Assembly: GCA_046347475.1 (NCBI GenBank)
Contig: JAXMGD010000009.1
Coordinates: forward strand, 19,098 to 83,097
DNA length: 64,000 nucleotides
DNA from: CAMCXE01 sp046347475
Lineage (GTDB): Bacteria > Pseudomonadota > Gammaproteobacteria > Pseudomonadales > Cellvibrionaceae
Direction: 5' to 3'
In this document: one piece after another, positions 47,101 through 55,295 of the stretch
Numbering within the stretch: the stretch's first letter is position 1
Layout of the letters: every line of letters starts with the position of its first letter
The notes under the pieces: generated by a model
What the model was told of the DNA's origin: nothing
Databases searched by the model: none
The model's input: the letters and a program-made list of their open reading frames with translations, nothing else
Made by a program: the position numbers and the translations under genes

Positions 47101-49820
47101 TCGCTGTCGGTTTGATCAGAATTGGGCACCAGGGGGCAGTTGTCAGCTGTATCCGGTACTGAGTCGCGGTCGGTATCGCGCTCTAGGGGGTTAGTGCCTT
47201 TTTCCACTTCCTCAAGATCACTTACGTCATCGCCATCATCATCCGTATCGGCATTGTTGCCAATCTTGTCGCCGTCGGTGTCTTTGGATTCTTTAGGGTC
47301 GAAGGGGAAAGCATCTAAATAGTCTTTAACGCCGTCATTGTCGTCATCGTCGTCGCATACATCGCCTTTGCCGTCTTTGTCAGAGTCGGTTTGTGGGCCG
47401 GGCACGTTGGGGCAGTTATCGACTTTATCGCCTACGCCGTCTTTATCGGCGTCGCCGGACTCTTCACCGTTGCGGGGGAAGCGATCCTCCAGATCCGCCA
47501 CGCCGTCGTTATCATCGTCAAGGTCTTCGCGGTCGCCCTTGCCGTCTTTATCAAAGTCAAACTGCTCATTTTTGTTTTTCGGGAAGGCATCGGCCTCGTC
47601 GGGGACTCCGTCGTTATCATCGTCCGGGTCAGGTTTTGAACCGCCTTCGTCAGCAAGGCCATCACCATCCGTATCAACAAAAGCTTTCTCTGGGTTTTTC
47701 GGGTCGTTATCGTCTGGGTCCTGGCCAACTAACCAGCCATCACCGTCGTTATCTACTCGGGACTTAATCAATTTATCCAGCGGCGCTGGGTCGTCATTGT
47801 TGGACACACCGTCGCCGTCAGCATCGGCATCACAGGCATCACCTATTTTGTCGCCATCGACGTCGGCTTGGCTTTTGTTGGGGATAAAACGGCAGTTGTC
47901 TTTGTTGTTACCTACTCCGTCGCCATCGCTATCGAGGCTTTCGGTTTTGTCTTTGGGGAAGGCGTCTTTGCCGTCCCGTATACCGTCGCCATCCTGGTCT
48001 GGGTTATTGGGGTTTTCATCGAATACATCGGCGAGATCGTCGCCGTCTTTGTCTGGGTCTTTGTTATCGCCTATGCCGTCTTTATCCAAGTCAGCGCTTT
48101 CGGTGGGGTCAAAGGGGAAGGCGTCGGCCTTGCCTGCGCGGTTTTCTTTCGTGTTAGGAACATCATCGCCGCCGGTGTTATTGGGCACGCCGTCGCCGTC
48201 TATGTCGTCATCCAAATTATCGCCAAAGCCATCGCCGTCGGTGTCTTTGGAGGAGCGCTTGTCCAGCGGCAAGGCGTCGTCCACATCGGGCACACCGTCG
48301 TTGTCATCGTCCTCATCGTAGAGGTCGGCAATGCCATCTTTGTCTGTATCCACAAAAGGCACACCAGGCACTTTGGCGTTGGTGTCATCGGGGTCTTGGC
48401 CATTGGGCCAGCCGTCATTGTCCTGATCGTTCAAATTACTGCGGCTGGAGTCTAGGGGGAAGGCGTCCTTAGCATCCGGCACGCCGTCGTTGTCGTCATC
48501 GGTGTCGGCGTTATCGCCAATGCCATCCTTATCGGTATCACGCACCTCAAAAGGATTGAGCGGGAAGGCGTCGTTTACATCATCAACCCCATCGCCGTCG
48601 TCATCGGTATCGGCATTGTTGCCCACGCCGTCTTTGTCGGTGTCTTTGCTTTCGGTGGGATCATTGGGGAAGGCGTCTTCGCTATTGAGCACACCGTCGC
48701 CGTCTTTATCGGTATTTACAACAGCTGGAATGACCTCAGTGACAATTTGGCCATTGGTGAGGTTGTCCGTGCTGGTCTTAGTACCGGTGTTTTTAGCTTC
48801 AGATGCCAATAGGCTTTGAATACTGCTGACCAACACTTGTGTGCCGGGGATGAACAGGCTACCTGGGTCTGTCTCAACAATAACGGCCGCCTGATCGTGG
48901 TTGTAGGCCGTGATGCCATTATTTTTGGCGTCCTTGCCATCAATTTTGCCATCACCTAAGTCTCGGGCAAGGTTTAGCAATACATCATGGGTATCAGCCC
49001 CCGTATCACTATTGTTGGCGATGTTTTGGATAATACTGGCCGCACCTGCGACCGCGGCGCGGTAGGCCGCCACGTCTTTTAACTGCCCAACCGTATTGGT
49101 GGCGTCGGTCACCAAAGGTGGCGTATCAAATATATTGATATCAGCGGACATCCCCATACCCAAGGCGGACACCACTTTTGTGGCGGAATCCTCGAGGTTT
49201 TTAATGACCTGCTCAGCATTGGCATTAGAGTCGGTAACACTCGCTGCCAAACCCACCGCCATAGTAGTCAGAGGAGTGGCATAGACAGGTTTAATAGCTC
49301 CGTCTTTGGTAACAATGGTGCGCACTTCAGCAATGACCGGTTTGGCACCCGTGTTTAAGTCGATGGTTTCATCAGTGGAAGTAATAACAATCAAAAATGG
49401 ACCGTCTTCGCCAGCGGGTATTACCACACCATTAAACTGCGCCTCAGAATTGGTGATGCCCTCATCCAACAATGTGCCTTCTAAATTCGCTTTGGCAGAA
49501 TCCACTCGGTAAATTTTGACCAAAGCATTGGCCATAGGCCCGTCAATGGCTGAACCTTTCAGCGCAATTCCTGAAGAACTGCTGGAGCTGGATGAGCTTG
49601 AACTGCTGGAGGAGCTAGATGAACTGGAGCTGCTCGAGGAACTGGAACTGCTGGAGGAGCTTGAGCTGCTTGAAGAGCTGGAGCTGCTACCTGTAACCGG
49701 TGTGCTGTTGGATTTGGATTTACCGCAGCCCACTGTAGCCAGCATTGTGGCCAGCAGCGGGATCATCGCCAAGCTGGTAGCCGTTTTGCCAAGTGTTTGC
49801 CATTTAGAATTTCTTTTCAT
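41151..49820 (-). CDS. Giant multidomain lipoprotein: TSP3 repeats, cytochrome c domain, CBM22-like pair and GH10 xylanase
   Basis: A protein of 2889 residues. In order: a lipoprotein signal (lipobox ATVGC, Cys at ~32); poly-Ser (~44-84); a beta-rich domain (~85-369); TSP3 calcium repeats of the DxDxDGxxD type (~370-915); an unrecognised domain (~920-1410); TSP3 (~1420-1498); a c-type heme domain with CSTCH at 1520-1524 and paired Cys1568/1572; TSP3 (~1590-1666); an unrecognised region (~1670-2160); poly-Ser; two CBM22-like modules (~2212-2362 and ~2380-2528) joined by a Ser linker; GH10 (~2541-2889) with acid/base Glu2669 (DVVNEAL) and nucleophile Glu2788 (RISELDVR). It is probably a surface-anchored xylanase on a long rigid calcium-dependent stalk. 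The GH10 and TSP3 calls are firm; the meaning of the heme domain is open. Confidence 0.93.
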   Translation of the reverse strand: MKRNSKWQTLGKTATSLAMIPLLATMLATVGCGKSKSNSTPVTGSSSSSSSSSSSSSSSSSSSSSSSSSSSSSSSSSSSSSSSGIALKGSAIDGPMANALVKIYRVDSAKANLEGTLLDEGITNSEAQFNGVVIPAGEDGPFLIVITSTDETIDLNTGAKPVIAEVRTIVTKDGAIKPVYATPLTTMAVGLAASVTDSNANAEQVIKNLEDSATKVVSALGMGMSADINIFDTPPLVTDATNTVGQLKDVAAYRAAVAGAASIIQNIANNSDTGADTHDVLLNLARDLGDGKIDGKDAKNNGITAYNHDQAAVIVETDPGSLFIPGTQVLVSSIQSLLASEAKNTGTKTSTDNLTNGQIVTEVIPAVVNTDKDGDGVLNSEDAFPNDPTESKDTDKDGVGNNADTDDDGDGVDDVNDAFPLNPFEVRDTDKDGIGDNADTDDDNDGVPDAKDAFPLDSSRSNLNDQDNDGWPNGQDPDDTNAKVPGVPFVDTDKDGIADLYDEDDDNDGVPDVDDALPLDKRSSKDTDGDGFGDNLDDDIDGDGVPNNTGGDDVPNTKENRAGKADAFPFDPTESADLDKDGIGDNKDPDKDGDDLADVFDENPNNPDQDGDGIRDGKDAFPKDKTESLDSDGDGVGNNKDNCRFIPNKSQADVDGDKIGDACDADADGDGVSNNDDPAPLDKLIKSRVDNDGDGWLVGQDPDDNDPKNPEKAFVDTDGDGLADEGGSKPDPDDDNDGVPDEADAFPKNKNEQFDFDKDGKGDREDLDDDNDGVADLEDRFPRNGEESGDADKDGVGDKVDNCPNVPGPQTDSDKDGKGDVCDDDDDNDGVKDYLDAFPFDPKESKDTDGDKIGNNADTDDDGDDVSDLEEVEKGTNPLERDTDRDSVPDTADNCPLVPNSDQTDSDKDGRGDLCDNPPELAGFYLLDTTVKEQSKNIKEGSELAKMKAAELCGDSVNDLRSQAYYIQQKEAELRLTGQDHKFQASQGIPARINSFGQVNFDQRQEQAMDQGLFVRSRLIFNGSLGASGNVSGAASEEVTLVRNSNGGSETLLTCKTSFAVLFSPMGKTDTAATLDSKGTDGGFHTTEGERRWNQQTQSDSLNFGYFVVNNTGDFGQFWDAKAQHWASAEESGKGSDYRLTVTGWVQSEGDGQVNVSDTGVTFEKVDGLGNALEKWQVKSFSAPAANHAMDQLVDKLWVEKGLKNPDARFSDGAVLAIEAVSLLATYTVDCGDLPLGDLACDNGLALSWSEGKPTFAKTFADMIQPTGSAMKDFGQGIWMAHSPNGEIYAYITGDDEARLGDRGKVVYYRQRMNGSTPEFEPLKNAAGMAVESDWTIQAPYEANGIELLMVTMPDYLKNTFGADENDGMFLAAITDESDGTAYLRIGHYQAAGRVHRESGLNQVALKEVLDNFSYTLPPDRDGDGVADERDAFPDDSKEQFDSDKDGVGDHSDAFPFNPNEQKDNDHDGTGDNADLDDDNDQIPDATDPNPTVPDGNNTGPGPVVMGDPALGKQAYGSKCSTCHGSEGQGTGLAGALLPLKASYPQGDKSVKLDAFIGPHASSRDQVCDGACSLNISAYLKGLESNGTVNGDFDGDGLLDNVDPDDDNDQIPDVDDPEPHSPRPVDPTTGMIDHDKDGLADWKDNCIIVPNSDQADTDRNGLGDACELPGVKVGGRYLVTQTPEADSQIPSDDGSACVADTQVQMFWVDSKQMGRQVYLHRREQAAEGNEDNGIWLILDNDANFTLASDETFKLSEGSFDQAKGSFSFMMNEPRAIKQGDSELSCVRKALVEGVLPTPVAEAPVLSEGVNWIDGSLEPNPSGQMEFTYSWGQVKTGALETLKRWDATAQAFVPDSQAQKRFFLTPAGVTAVDDLVTITDLGEGGEGAKVALTQNGMAVDYGLRSLELAEFNLSGAPLETLLNPIVAMGVTPGEVFPSGAKAYDAQLHLAADSIEFYCEKGLAAASLNCQNIVPKGWQPAAMTVEQDMAVTGSAPSNPNPPTPIPATSLDDVIATYAEVEAGTGVGIWIGGNSDYRGGYSISAQLASLTGSASDANIVAVYRLIDSTGQPKVIGKFPVTKAMVGETAVLELSLPASVKGMLPLDDEEGLASPVLFVESSLDEQPLVRHGRKRSPEHVEHATLFNDVAIEAITTGFEPKMPDPEDPNSSSGSSSSSGSSSSSSSGFSSSSSSGFSSSSSSGGNSSTSSSGGLANLVFNRDLETNTNGWIARVATIERSVADSHSGTASLLVSNRGAAWQGAAYPLNNLIPGKTYKVAAWFKLAPGAAAETVKITGKRKDDADNSTYLEYTGVGSALVTAEAWTRIEGSYTPDGVTPFEAFIFESAGSSVFPSFYVDDFEVIGEAATSSSSSSSSSSSGGGAMNIAKNGDVETDTANWLPRGATLARVTAEHYEGAASLLVSNRTASWQGAGFLVDYLTPGNTYQVSAWVKLAAGTPAATVKITGKRKDDSDSATYLEYSPVAAGLVTENEWVQLKGAYTYDGTTAFEAFILETDDAGKTASFYVDNFSVVGVVTPPPPPSIDIGNGLANNTAFPIGVAVAASGNANILTSVARQNIVKASFNEIVAENIMKMGYLYSGNEFSFAAADNLINWAESAGVNVHGHALVWHPSYQLPAWAKIDNSAFKDDFNRHIDTVAAHFAGKVVSWDVVNEALYDPNDDGDQSGTANGYRQSVFYKAYNGPSYIDDAFTRARAADPDAILYYNDFNTEANGAKTTALVALVQRLLDNNVPIDGVGFQMHVLSDWPSISDIRASMKKIVDLSPNLKIRISELDVRINNPYDGNTSNDYANRDDCAVNCAGLDTQKARYKAIVQAYLDVVPPAQRGGITVWGIADPDSWFYASGSLPDWPLLFNDNLQPKPAYLGVQEALKGL

Positions 49821-50561
49821 GCATTAATCCACCGTTGTTTTTTTAATTCATGTGTACACGGCGAACGGATCACCTGCGCACAATGTCCAGTGGAGTATAG
49901 CCAGGCTATTTTTAGGCATTATATTCAGCCCATAGCAACGAGTAGGCCGCTGCAACAAAGGCGGTATTCGCAAAAAAATAAAGGCGAATATTGATAATTT
50001 TTTTCAATAAAAAAATGGCAACAACAAAAAAACAGAATAAAAAAATTCTGAGCATTATCACCTAGCGCCATTAAGTCGGCATTTTCTCAGGCCACCCAGA
50101 TTTGCCCCTGTCACTGCCAAAAAAAGCGCAGTGGCACAATGACTCAAGCGCCAACATGCGTGATTTAGAATTTTTAGAAGTAAAAAATCGCCGTCTCAAA
50201 TTGAACAGGTGCTGTGGCAGGGTTAAGCTCGCCAACAGGAAAATCGTCACGATCTCATGTGTCTTCACTTTGATCTAGCCTGTCGTCACAGGGGCAAGCG
50301 CGCACCGGCCGCCCTCACAATTCCTTTAACAGCGTGCTGAAATAATACCTTGCTAGAAAATACTACCTTGCTAGTTCTGGTGGCGTTAAATTTGCTTTGC
50401 CAGACCGACGCCGCCAAGATATCTCAACAAACTGTTAAGGAGCCCCTGCGGCACTCGGGCGCATTTGAAAAAGGCAGAATTTGGAATTCATCAGAACATC
50501 CTTAATTCAATAAGATTACCCTGCGCGCAAACGCACGCCCAAAATACAAGGCATAAATCAG
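49821..50561. other. Intergenic region with repeat A and half repeat C
   Basis: The AT-rich first 220 bp is the presumed promoter region of the giant gene. A short repeat A (50331-50443) and half of repeat C (50443-50500) follow. The 65-codon minus-strand frame at 50071-50268 has no family resemblance and is not called. Confidence 0.5.
50331..50443 (+). repeat. Repeat family A, shortest copy
   Basis: About 113 bp. Start AACAGCGTGCTGAAATAATA, with a duplicated CTTGCTAG segment; end ATCTCAACAAACTGTTAAGG. The TTTACTCCGTGTAAAC core is missing. Confidence 0.7.
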
Positions 50562-51065
50562 ATGCTAAGACCCGCCGAACCCAAAGATGCCGCCGCGATA
50601 GGCGCCATACGCGTTGCCGCCTGGCAAGCAGCTTACCCGGACTTTTTTCCCGCCCATTATTTAGCCGCCCTAGATCCCAACGCGCATTTAGAAAATTTAC
50701 AACAGCAATTAAGTCAACAAAATGAGGATTTTTCCGTATGGCTCGCCACAGCGGCTAACCAAGTGGTGGCTTTTTGCATTACAGGCAAACCGCGCTATAG
50801 CACCCCTGCCCATTGCCGAGAAATATGGGCGATTAACGTATTGCCGAGTTATTGGCGCCAAGGTTTTGCTCAGCAATTATTAACTCACTGTGTCAACACA
50901 CATAAAAATTGCTACGCTCAATTAACGCTCTGGTGTATCGCTGGCAACAGCGCTGCCGAGCGCTATTATGAACAAATAGGCTTCACCTTATCTGGGCAAG
51001 AACGCACAACATCGCAGCTTACCGGGCACCCCTTGCACGAACGGGAACACATAAAATTATTTTAA
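50562..51065 (+). CDS. GNAT family N-acetyltransferase
   Basis: A protein of 167 residues with the GNAT core. The N-terminal MLRPAEPKDAAAIGAIRVAA, the acceptor loop, and the coenzyme A motif INVLPSYWRQGFAQQLLTHC (R/Q-x-x-G-x-G/A form, here RQGFAQ) are present. So is CIAGNSAAERYYEQIGF near the C-terminus. The acetyl acceptor is unknown. AAGG lies upstream of the ATG. The stop is 14 bp before an acyltransferase-3 gene on the same strand, so the pair is likely an operon that modifies a shared or related substrate. Confidence 0.85.
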   Translation: MLRPAEPKDAAAIGAIRVAAWQAAYPDFFPAHYLAALDPNAHLENLQQQLSQQNEDFSVWLATAANQVVAFCITGKPRYSTPAHCREIWAINVLPSYWRQGFAQQLLTHCVNTHKNCYAQLTLWCIAGNSAAERYYEQIGFTLSGQERTTSQLTGHPLHEREHIKLF

Positions 51066-51079
51066 AAAGTGAATTCATT

Positions 51080-52216
51080 ATGGCCAGCCCCACCTCCCAC
51101 CCCATCAGCACATTTGCCGACGCCAAGCATCACTACGCCATTTTGGATGCTTTACGCGGAGTCGCCGCCATAACCGTGGTGTTATTTCACCTGTGTGAAA
51201 GCCATGCGACAAGTCGCTACGAGCAAATCATTAATCACGGCTACTTGGCGGTTGATTTCTTTTTTGCCTTATCCGGGTTTGTCATCGGCTACGCCTATGA
51301 TGACCGCTGGGGCGCTATGTCGTGGCGGGATTTTTTTAAACGCCGCCTCATTCGACTGCACCCCATGATTGTGCTAGCCATGTTGATAGGCGCAGCGCTC
51401 TTCTACTTCCAGGCCGGGCAAACCTTCAAACTGATCCAGGACATTCCTCTAATGAGCATGCTGCTATTAATGCTCATAGGCATGGCCTTAATACCCGTCC
51501 CGCCCAACATGGATATTCGCGGCTGGGCCGAAATGTACCCATTAAATGGCCCGGCTTGGTCACTGTTTTTTGAATACATCGCCAATATTTTATATGCCCT
51601 TGTTCTTCGCAAATTACCAACGCGATTACTAGCCCTCTGTGTTGGCCTTGCCGCTTGCTACACTCTTTATTTTGCGCTGACCAATGCAAATGGCGACATG
51701 ATTGGTGGCTGGTCATTAAATGGCGAACAACTTCATATTGGATTTGCGCGACTGATGTACCCATTTCTTGCAGGCTTGTTACTATCAAGGCTCATTAAGC
51801 CGCGCCAGATTAAATATGCATTTGTATTGTGCAGCCTGATACTGCTAAGCGCATTAAGCCTCCCGCGCATGGGTGATGCCACATCCCATTGGATGAATGG
51901 CCTTTATGATGCGGGCGTGATTATTGTTATATTCCCACTGATTATTTTTATCGGTGCCAGCGGCACAACCCAGTCTAAGCCGTTGGAAAAACTGAGTTCT
52001 TTTTTAGGGGGGATTTCATACCCACTTTATATCATCCACTACCCCTTCATATATACCTATATGTCCTGGGTGCAAAACAATCACCTCAGCGCACAACAAA
52101 GCGCCCCTATCGCCGTATTAACACTAATCACCTGCATTTTACTGGCGCAATTATGCTTTAAATTCTACGACGTACCGGTTAGACGATGGCTCACTTATCG
52201 GTGCCAACCCAAATAA
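51080..52216 (+). CDS. Acyltransferase-3 (OafA/YrhL type) membrane protein
   Basis: A protein of 378 residues with about ten transmembrane segments. The family's start YAILDALRGVAAITVVLFH carries the conserved R and H. FALSGFVIGYAYD and GISYPLYIIHYP are further signatures of acyltransferase family 3. Members move acyl groups (often acetyl) across or onto membrane-associated sugars such as O-antigen, exopolysaccharide or peptidoglycan. Here the likely target is a cell-surface glycan, but it is not identified. It forms a pair with the upstream GNAT gene. Confidence 0.9.
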   Translation: MASPTSHPISTFADAKHHYAILDALRGVAAITVVLFHLCESHATSRYEQIINHGYLAVDFFFALSGFVIGYAYDDRWGAMSWRDFFKRRLIRLHPMIVLAMLIGAALFYFQAGQTFKLIQDIPLMSMLLLMLIGMALIPVPPNMDIRGWAEMYPLNGPAWSLFFEYIANILYALVLRKLPTRLLALCVGLAACYTLYFALTNANGDMIGGWSLNGEQLHIGFARLMYPFLAGLLLSRLIKPRQIKYAFVLCSLILLSALSLPRMGDATSHWMNGLYDAGVIIVIFPLIIFIGASGTTQSKPLEKLSSFLGGISYPLYIIHYPFIYTYMSWVQNNHLSAQQSAPIAVLTLITCILLAQLCFKFYDVPVRRWLTYRCQPK

Positions 52217-52572
52217 AAATACCAGACCATTACTGCGTCAGGATCAATCTAAACAGGAAAATACACGGAGTTGCGCAGCAGAGCTTAGATGCTCAATACA
52301 CGATTGTAATCTGCAGAACGCGCAACGGGCACACTTGTCATCCGCGTTCGGGGTGAGCCTGTTGTACTAATAAGTTTATTTACTACCAACTCAAACCATC
52401 TTCGTGCTGAGCCTGTCAAACCTCGGTCAGCATTAGCCGGGTAAACATCAGTGTGCTCGATATTTTTCGAAAGGTGAATTGTCTGCTATTGGCGAGCTTA
52501 TTTACCCCGAGTCGTGAACCTATCACCCCACAGGGCAGCACGCAGCATCAATAAAATCCTACCAACCGAGCA

Positions 52573-54306
52573 CTAAAATAATTCCGCCGCCGAATCACCA
52601 TGGCCGCTGTCGGCAGCAAATTTAAAATAGCGGCTTTCATCACTGACCGATTTGGCAAACACTTCCAATTTTACCGCTGCATCGGCCACTTTCTCTGCAC
52701 TCTCGCGATTATTTTGCGCAATGTGCGCAATATGTTCAGTACCCGTCGCTGCCGCTTGCGCCACCTGCTTTTCCTCCTTTAACGCAGCATTAATATCCTG
52801 TATTACGTACGCGGCCTGCTCCAACATAGTGTGTATATGCTTAATGGCCTGCACAGCCTCATCAGAATGCCCCATTCCCTCGTGAATATTCTTCTCACTT
52901 CTTTCAATGGATTCAACGATCACATCCTTAGCCGCACGCACGTCTGAAATAAGGCGAGTAATATTTTTGGTGGCTTCCGCCGCGCGCAACGCTAGGCTGC
53001 GCACCTCATCGGCCACCACGGCAAACCCGCGGCCCGATTCACCGGCCCGGGCCGCTTCAATTGCCGCATTCAGGGCGAGCAGATTGGTTTGTTCGGCGAT
53101 ATTGTTAATCACGCTGACTATGCCGCCGATTTCCTCGGTGCGTTGATTCAAAATAGAGGCCTGCTCGGCCGAATGGCGAAAGCTATTGGCACTGGCCGCC
53201 ACTCGGCTGACCATTTCATTCATAACCCGACAGGAATTAATCGCCTCATGTTGTGTGCGCGAAACGTGGGCGCCGGTTTCTTCCACCTGGCCTGAAAGCT
53301 GAGTTATCCGCTGGGAAAGATCACTAATTTGGGCGACTAAAATACTGGTCGCCTGATCTTGGGATTGTGCATTACTGGCCAATTGTTGCGCCTGCAGGCT
53401 CAATGCCTGTGCAGGCTCCTGCATCAGCCAGGCTTTGCCGCGTAAACTGGTCACCACATCGGTCCAACGCGCGCGCATGCGGACTAAACAATACAGCACG
53501 CTGTGATCGTCCTGCGCTCTGAGTTCAACAGACGTGGATAAGTCGCCAGCCATCATCTGCGCTGCTAATTCTCGGCTGATGGCAGGCTCAGCCCCCAATA
53601 AATTAATCAGCCGACTATAAATAAAATAGCCGCCAAATAAGGTCACCATCATCAACATTAAACCCAACACAATATACAAGCGATGGGCGAATTTTACTTT
53701 TAACTCCAGCTGCGAAGCGGCCTCAGTTTGTAGCTGATCCACCTTTTTGCTTAATTCATCTAATACCGCAATGGTTTTTTCCGCCTGTTCATCAAAACCA
53801 TTGCTGCCTTTCATCACCTGATTGCCTGCCTCGCGGCTCTGGTTATAGGCCTTAACCATTACCAGCCCGGTATCAAACAAACTGTGTAGATGGGCCGCTA
53901 CGTCATCAATACTGCCGGTTAACATATCGTTAAATTGCTCGATGACTTTTAACGACTCCAGTGCCTGGCCAAGACACGCCTTAGCATCCTCAACCCCATC
54001 CGCCTCACCGGTAGCGGAGGAATCGGTAATAAACTGCTGTATTTGAGCGGTGTAATATTTGGTTAAATTTAAATTATTAACAATTTGGTCCGTTACCCGA
54101 TGCTCGTATTCCGCCTGCTCAGCAATACGATTGAGGGTATTCACCAGGCCCGCCACAATGAAAATGCTGAAACAGCAAATACAACAGGTATAAATTATGA
54201 TGAGGCGCCGAATTGATACTTTTTGTTGAACCATAGAGTGTGTGATCGTAGGGGTGAGCGAAGACACGCAGAGTGACGCACCATGTGCTAAGGTCAAAAA
54301 CGGCAT
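52573..54306 (-). CDS. Methyl-accepting chemotaxis protein
   Basis: A protein of 577 residues. A first transmembrane helix (RLIIIYTCCICCFSIFIVAG, ~33-52) is followed by a ~150-residue periplasmic helical sensor region, a second helix (~209-229), a HAMP-like linker, and the signalling domain with the hairpin NIAEQTNLLALNAAIEAARA and EVRSLALRAAEATKNI. It relays ligand signals to CheA/CheW. The ATG at 54306 has GAGGG ahead of it. A later in-frame ATG (54234) lacks a ribosome-binding site but lies nearer the membrane helix. The ligand is unknown. Confidence 0.93.
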   Translation of the reverse strand: MPFLTLAHGASLCVSSLTPTITHSMVQQKVSIRRLIIIYTCCICCFSIFIVAGLVNTLNRIAEQAEYEHRVTDQIVNNLNLTKYYTAQIQQFITDSSATGEADGVEDAKACLGQALESLKVIEQFNDMLTGSIDDVAAHLHSLFDTGLVMVKAYNQSREAGNQVMKGSNGFDEQAEKTIAVLDELSKKVDQLQTEAASQLELKVKFAHRLYIVLGLMLMMVTLFGGYFIYSRLINLLGAEPAISRELAAQMMAGDLSTSVELRAQDDHSVLYCLVRMRARWTDVVTSLRGKAWLMQEPAQALSLQAQQLASNAQSQDQATSILVAQISDLSQRITQLSGQVEETGAHVSRTQHEAINSCRVMNEMVSRVAASANSFRHSAEQASILNQRTEEIGGIVSVINNIAEQTNLLALNAAIEAARAGESGRGFAVVADEVRSLALRAAEATKNITRLISDVRAAKDVIVESIERSEKNIHEGMGHSDEAVQAIKHIHTMLEQAAYVIQDINAALKEEKQVAQAAATGTEHIAHIAQNNRESAEKVADAAVKLEVFAKSVSDESRYFKFAADSGHGDSAAELF

Positions 54307-54388
54307 GGCACCACCCTCAAGTCTAGATGCCCTAGATTAGGCGTCAAGATTGCAAACCCTAGCGGTTTTTACCCAGTGACGAAATAGC

Positions 54389-54619
54389 TCATCCTATGTT
54401 GCTACTCTTGGGCCTGCTTAAGCGATGAGGTTCGGTCAAGCATTTTATTTTAGCCTGACGTGCAGTGGCATAGGCCGCCATGGCGGCATCGGCCTGTATA
54501 ACCCCACCGCCATAAGCTGCTGAGGTAATTGGGTTTACTGCTTCGACAAAAATACCCTGTTGAACCAGGCCGCTAAATATTTCGCCTATAGCGTGATGTG
54601 TAAATACAAAACAGTTTCA
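54389..54619 (-). pseudogene. Possible remnant reading frame
   Basis: A frame of about 70 codons without an internal stop lies between the chemoreceptor gene and the Cdd1 gene. It includes EIFSGLVQQGIFVEAVNPIT and AAYGGGVIQADAAMAAY. The composition looks protein-like, but there is no good start codon and no family is recognised. It may be the 3' end of a lost gene. Confidence 0.3.
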
Positions 54620-54835
54620 CCAGTATTTTGCTTGCTATAGTCTTCTGGCTCAGGTAAAAATCCAGCCCAAACACCCTTGTGTAAAAATTATGGGCACCGC
54701 CGAAACATTCAATTTTTGCGATGATCGCAAGGCATTTTCGCGAGAAAGAAAGCAGTTTATGCAGCATACATGACAAGCCGAGCACGAAAATAACCCAGCG
54801 AGGGCTGCGAAAAGTGCATTGCCAAAGGTGCTCTT

Positions 54836-54871
54836 ATTAACCCGACACTAAATTTCGCCGAGTTAATAAGT
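54836..54871 (+). repeat. Repeat family D, minimal hairpin
   Basis: TTATTAACCCGACACTAAAT and TTTCGCCGAGTTAATAAG form only the outer arm hairpin of family D. Confidence 0.6.
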
Positions 54872-54914
54872 GTATTTATAAGTGACGAAACACAAACGCT
54901 TGTGAAGCTGAATA

Positions 54915-55208
54915 TTAATTTACATTCTTCAAATGTCTTTTACGTTCTTGCGTATATTCCCACCAAGGAAGCGGATCTTCACCCTTCATAAAACGTGTGA
55001 TAGAAATAAACACATCAATAACACAGGGGTCGTGAGCTTCACCTGTTGCAAAACAGAGCGAATAGTACATTTGATACGGGCACTTACCAATCAATTGCTC
55101 TGGTTTATATATGCCAAGTAAATTTAAATCCTTTGCTCCTGCCTTTCCGATATTGGGCAAGTCTGTTAATTGCCTTAAATTCTCACGCGTGACTTTTTTA
55201 GGGTTCAT
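54915..55208 (-). CDS. Cdd1-family (pathogenicity locus) helix-hairpin-helix protein
   Basis: A protein of 97 residues. LTDLPNIGKAGAKDLNLLGI is a helix-hairpin-helix motif. DPCVIDVFISITRFMKGEDP and WWEYTQERK fit the C-terminal block of the Cdd1 family, named from a Clostridioides difficile pathogenicity-locus gene. The role is unknown; the HhH motif suggests DNA contact. It stands alone, followed downstream by the repeat D hairpin. The ATG is the only candidate start. Confidence 0.85.
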   Translation of the reverse strand: MNPKKVTRENLRQLTDLPNIGKAGAKDLNLLGIYKPEQLIGKCPYQMYYSLCFATGEAHDPCVIDVFISITRFMKGEDPLPWWEYTQERKRHLKNVN

Positions 55209-55295
55209 ATAAGCTAAGACCGAGTTATGCTGCTAGGGTCGCGGATCGACAAGAACGGCTGTTTGGACGGCAGGTGCGATACATACGATTGCATA

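Noticed and set aside
47338..48321. Long plus-strand Ser/Pro-rich frame
   Set aside because: It is the antisense of the Asp-rich TSP3 region, where GAT/GAC codons read as Ser/Val/Ile on the other strand.
50071..50268. 65-residue minus-strand frame upstream of the GNAT gene
   Set aside because: No family resemblance and an AT-rich promoter-like context; kept only as a possibility.
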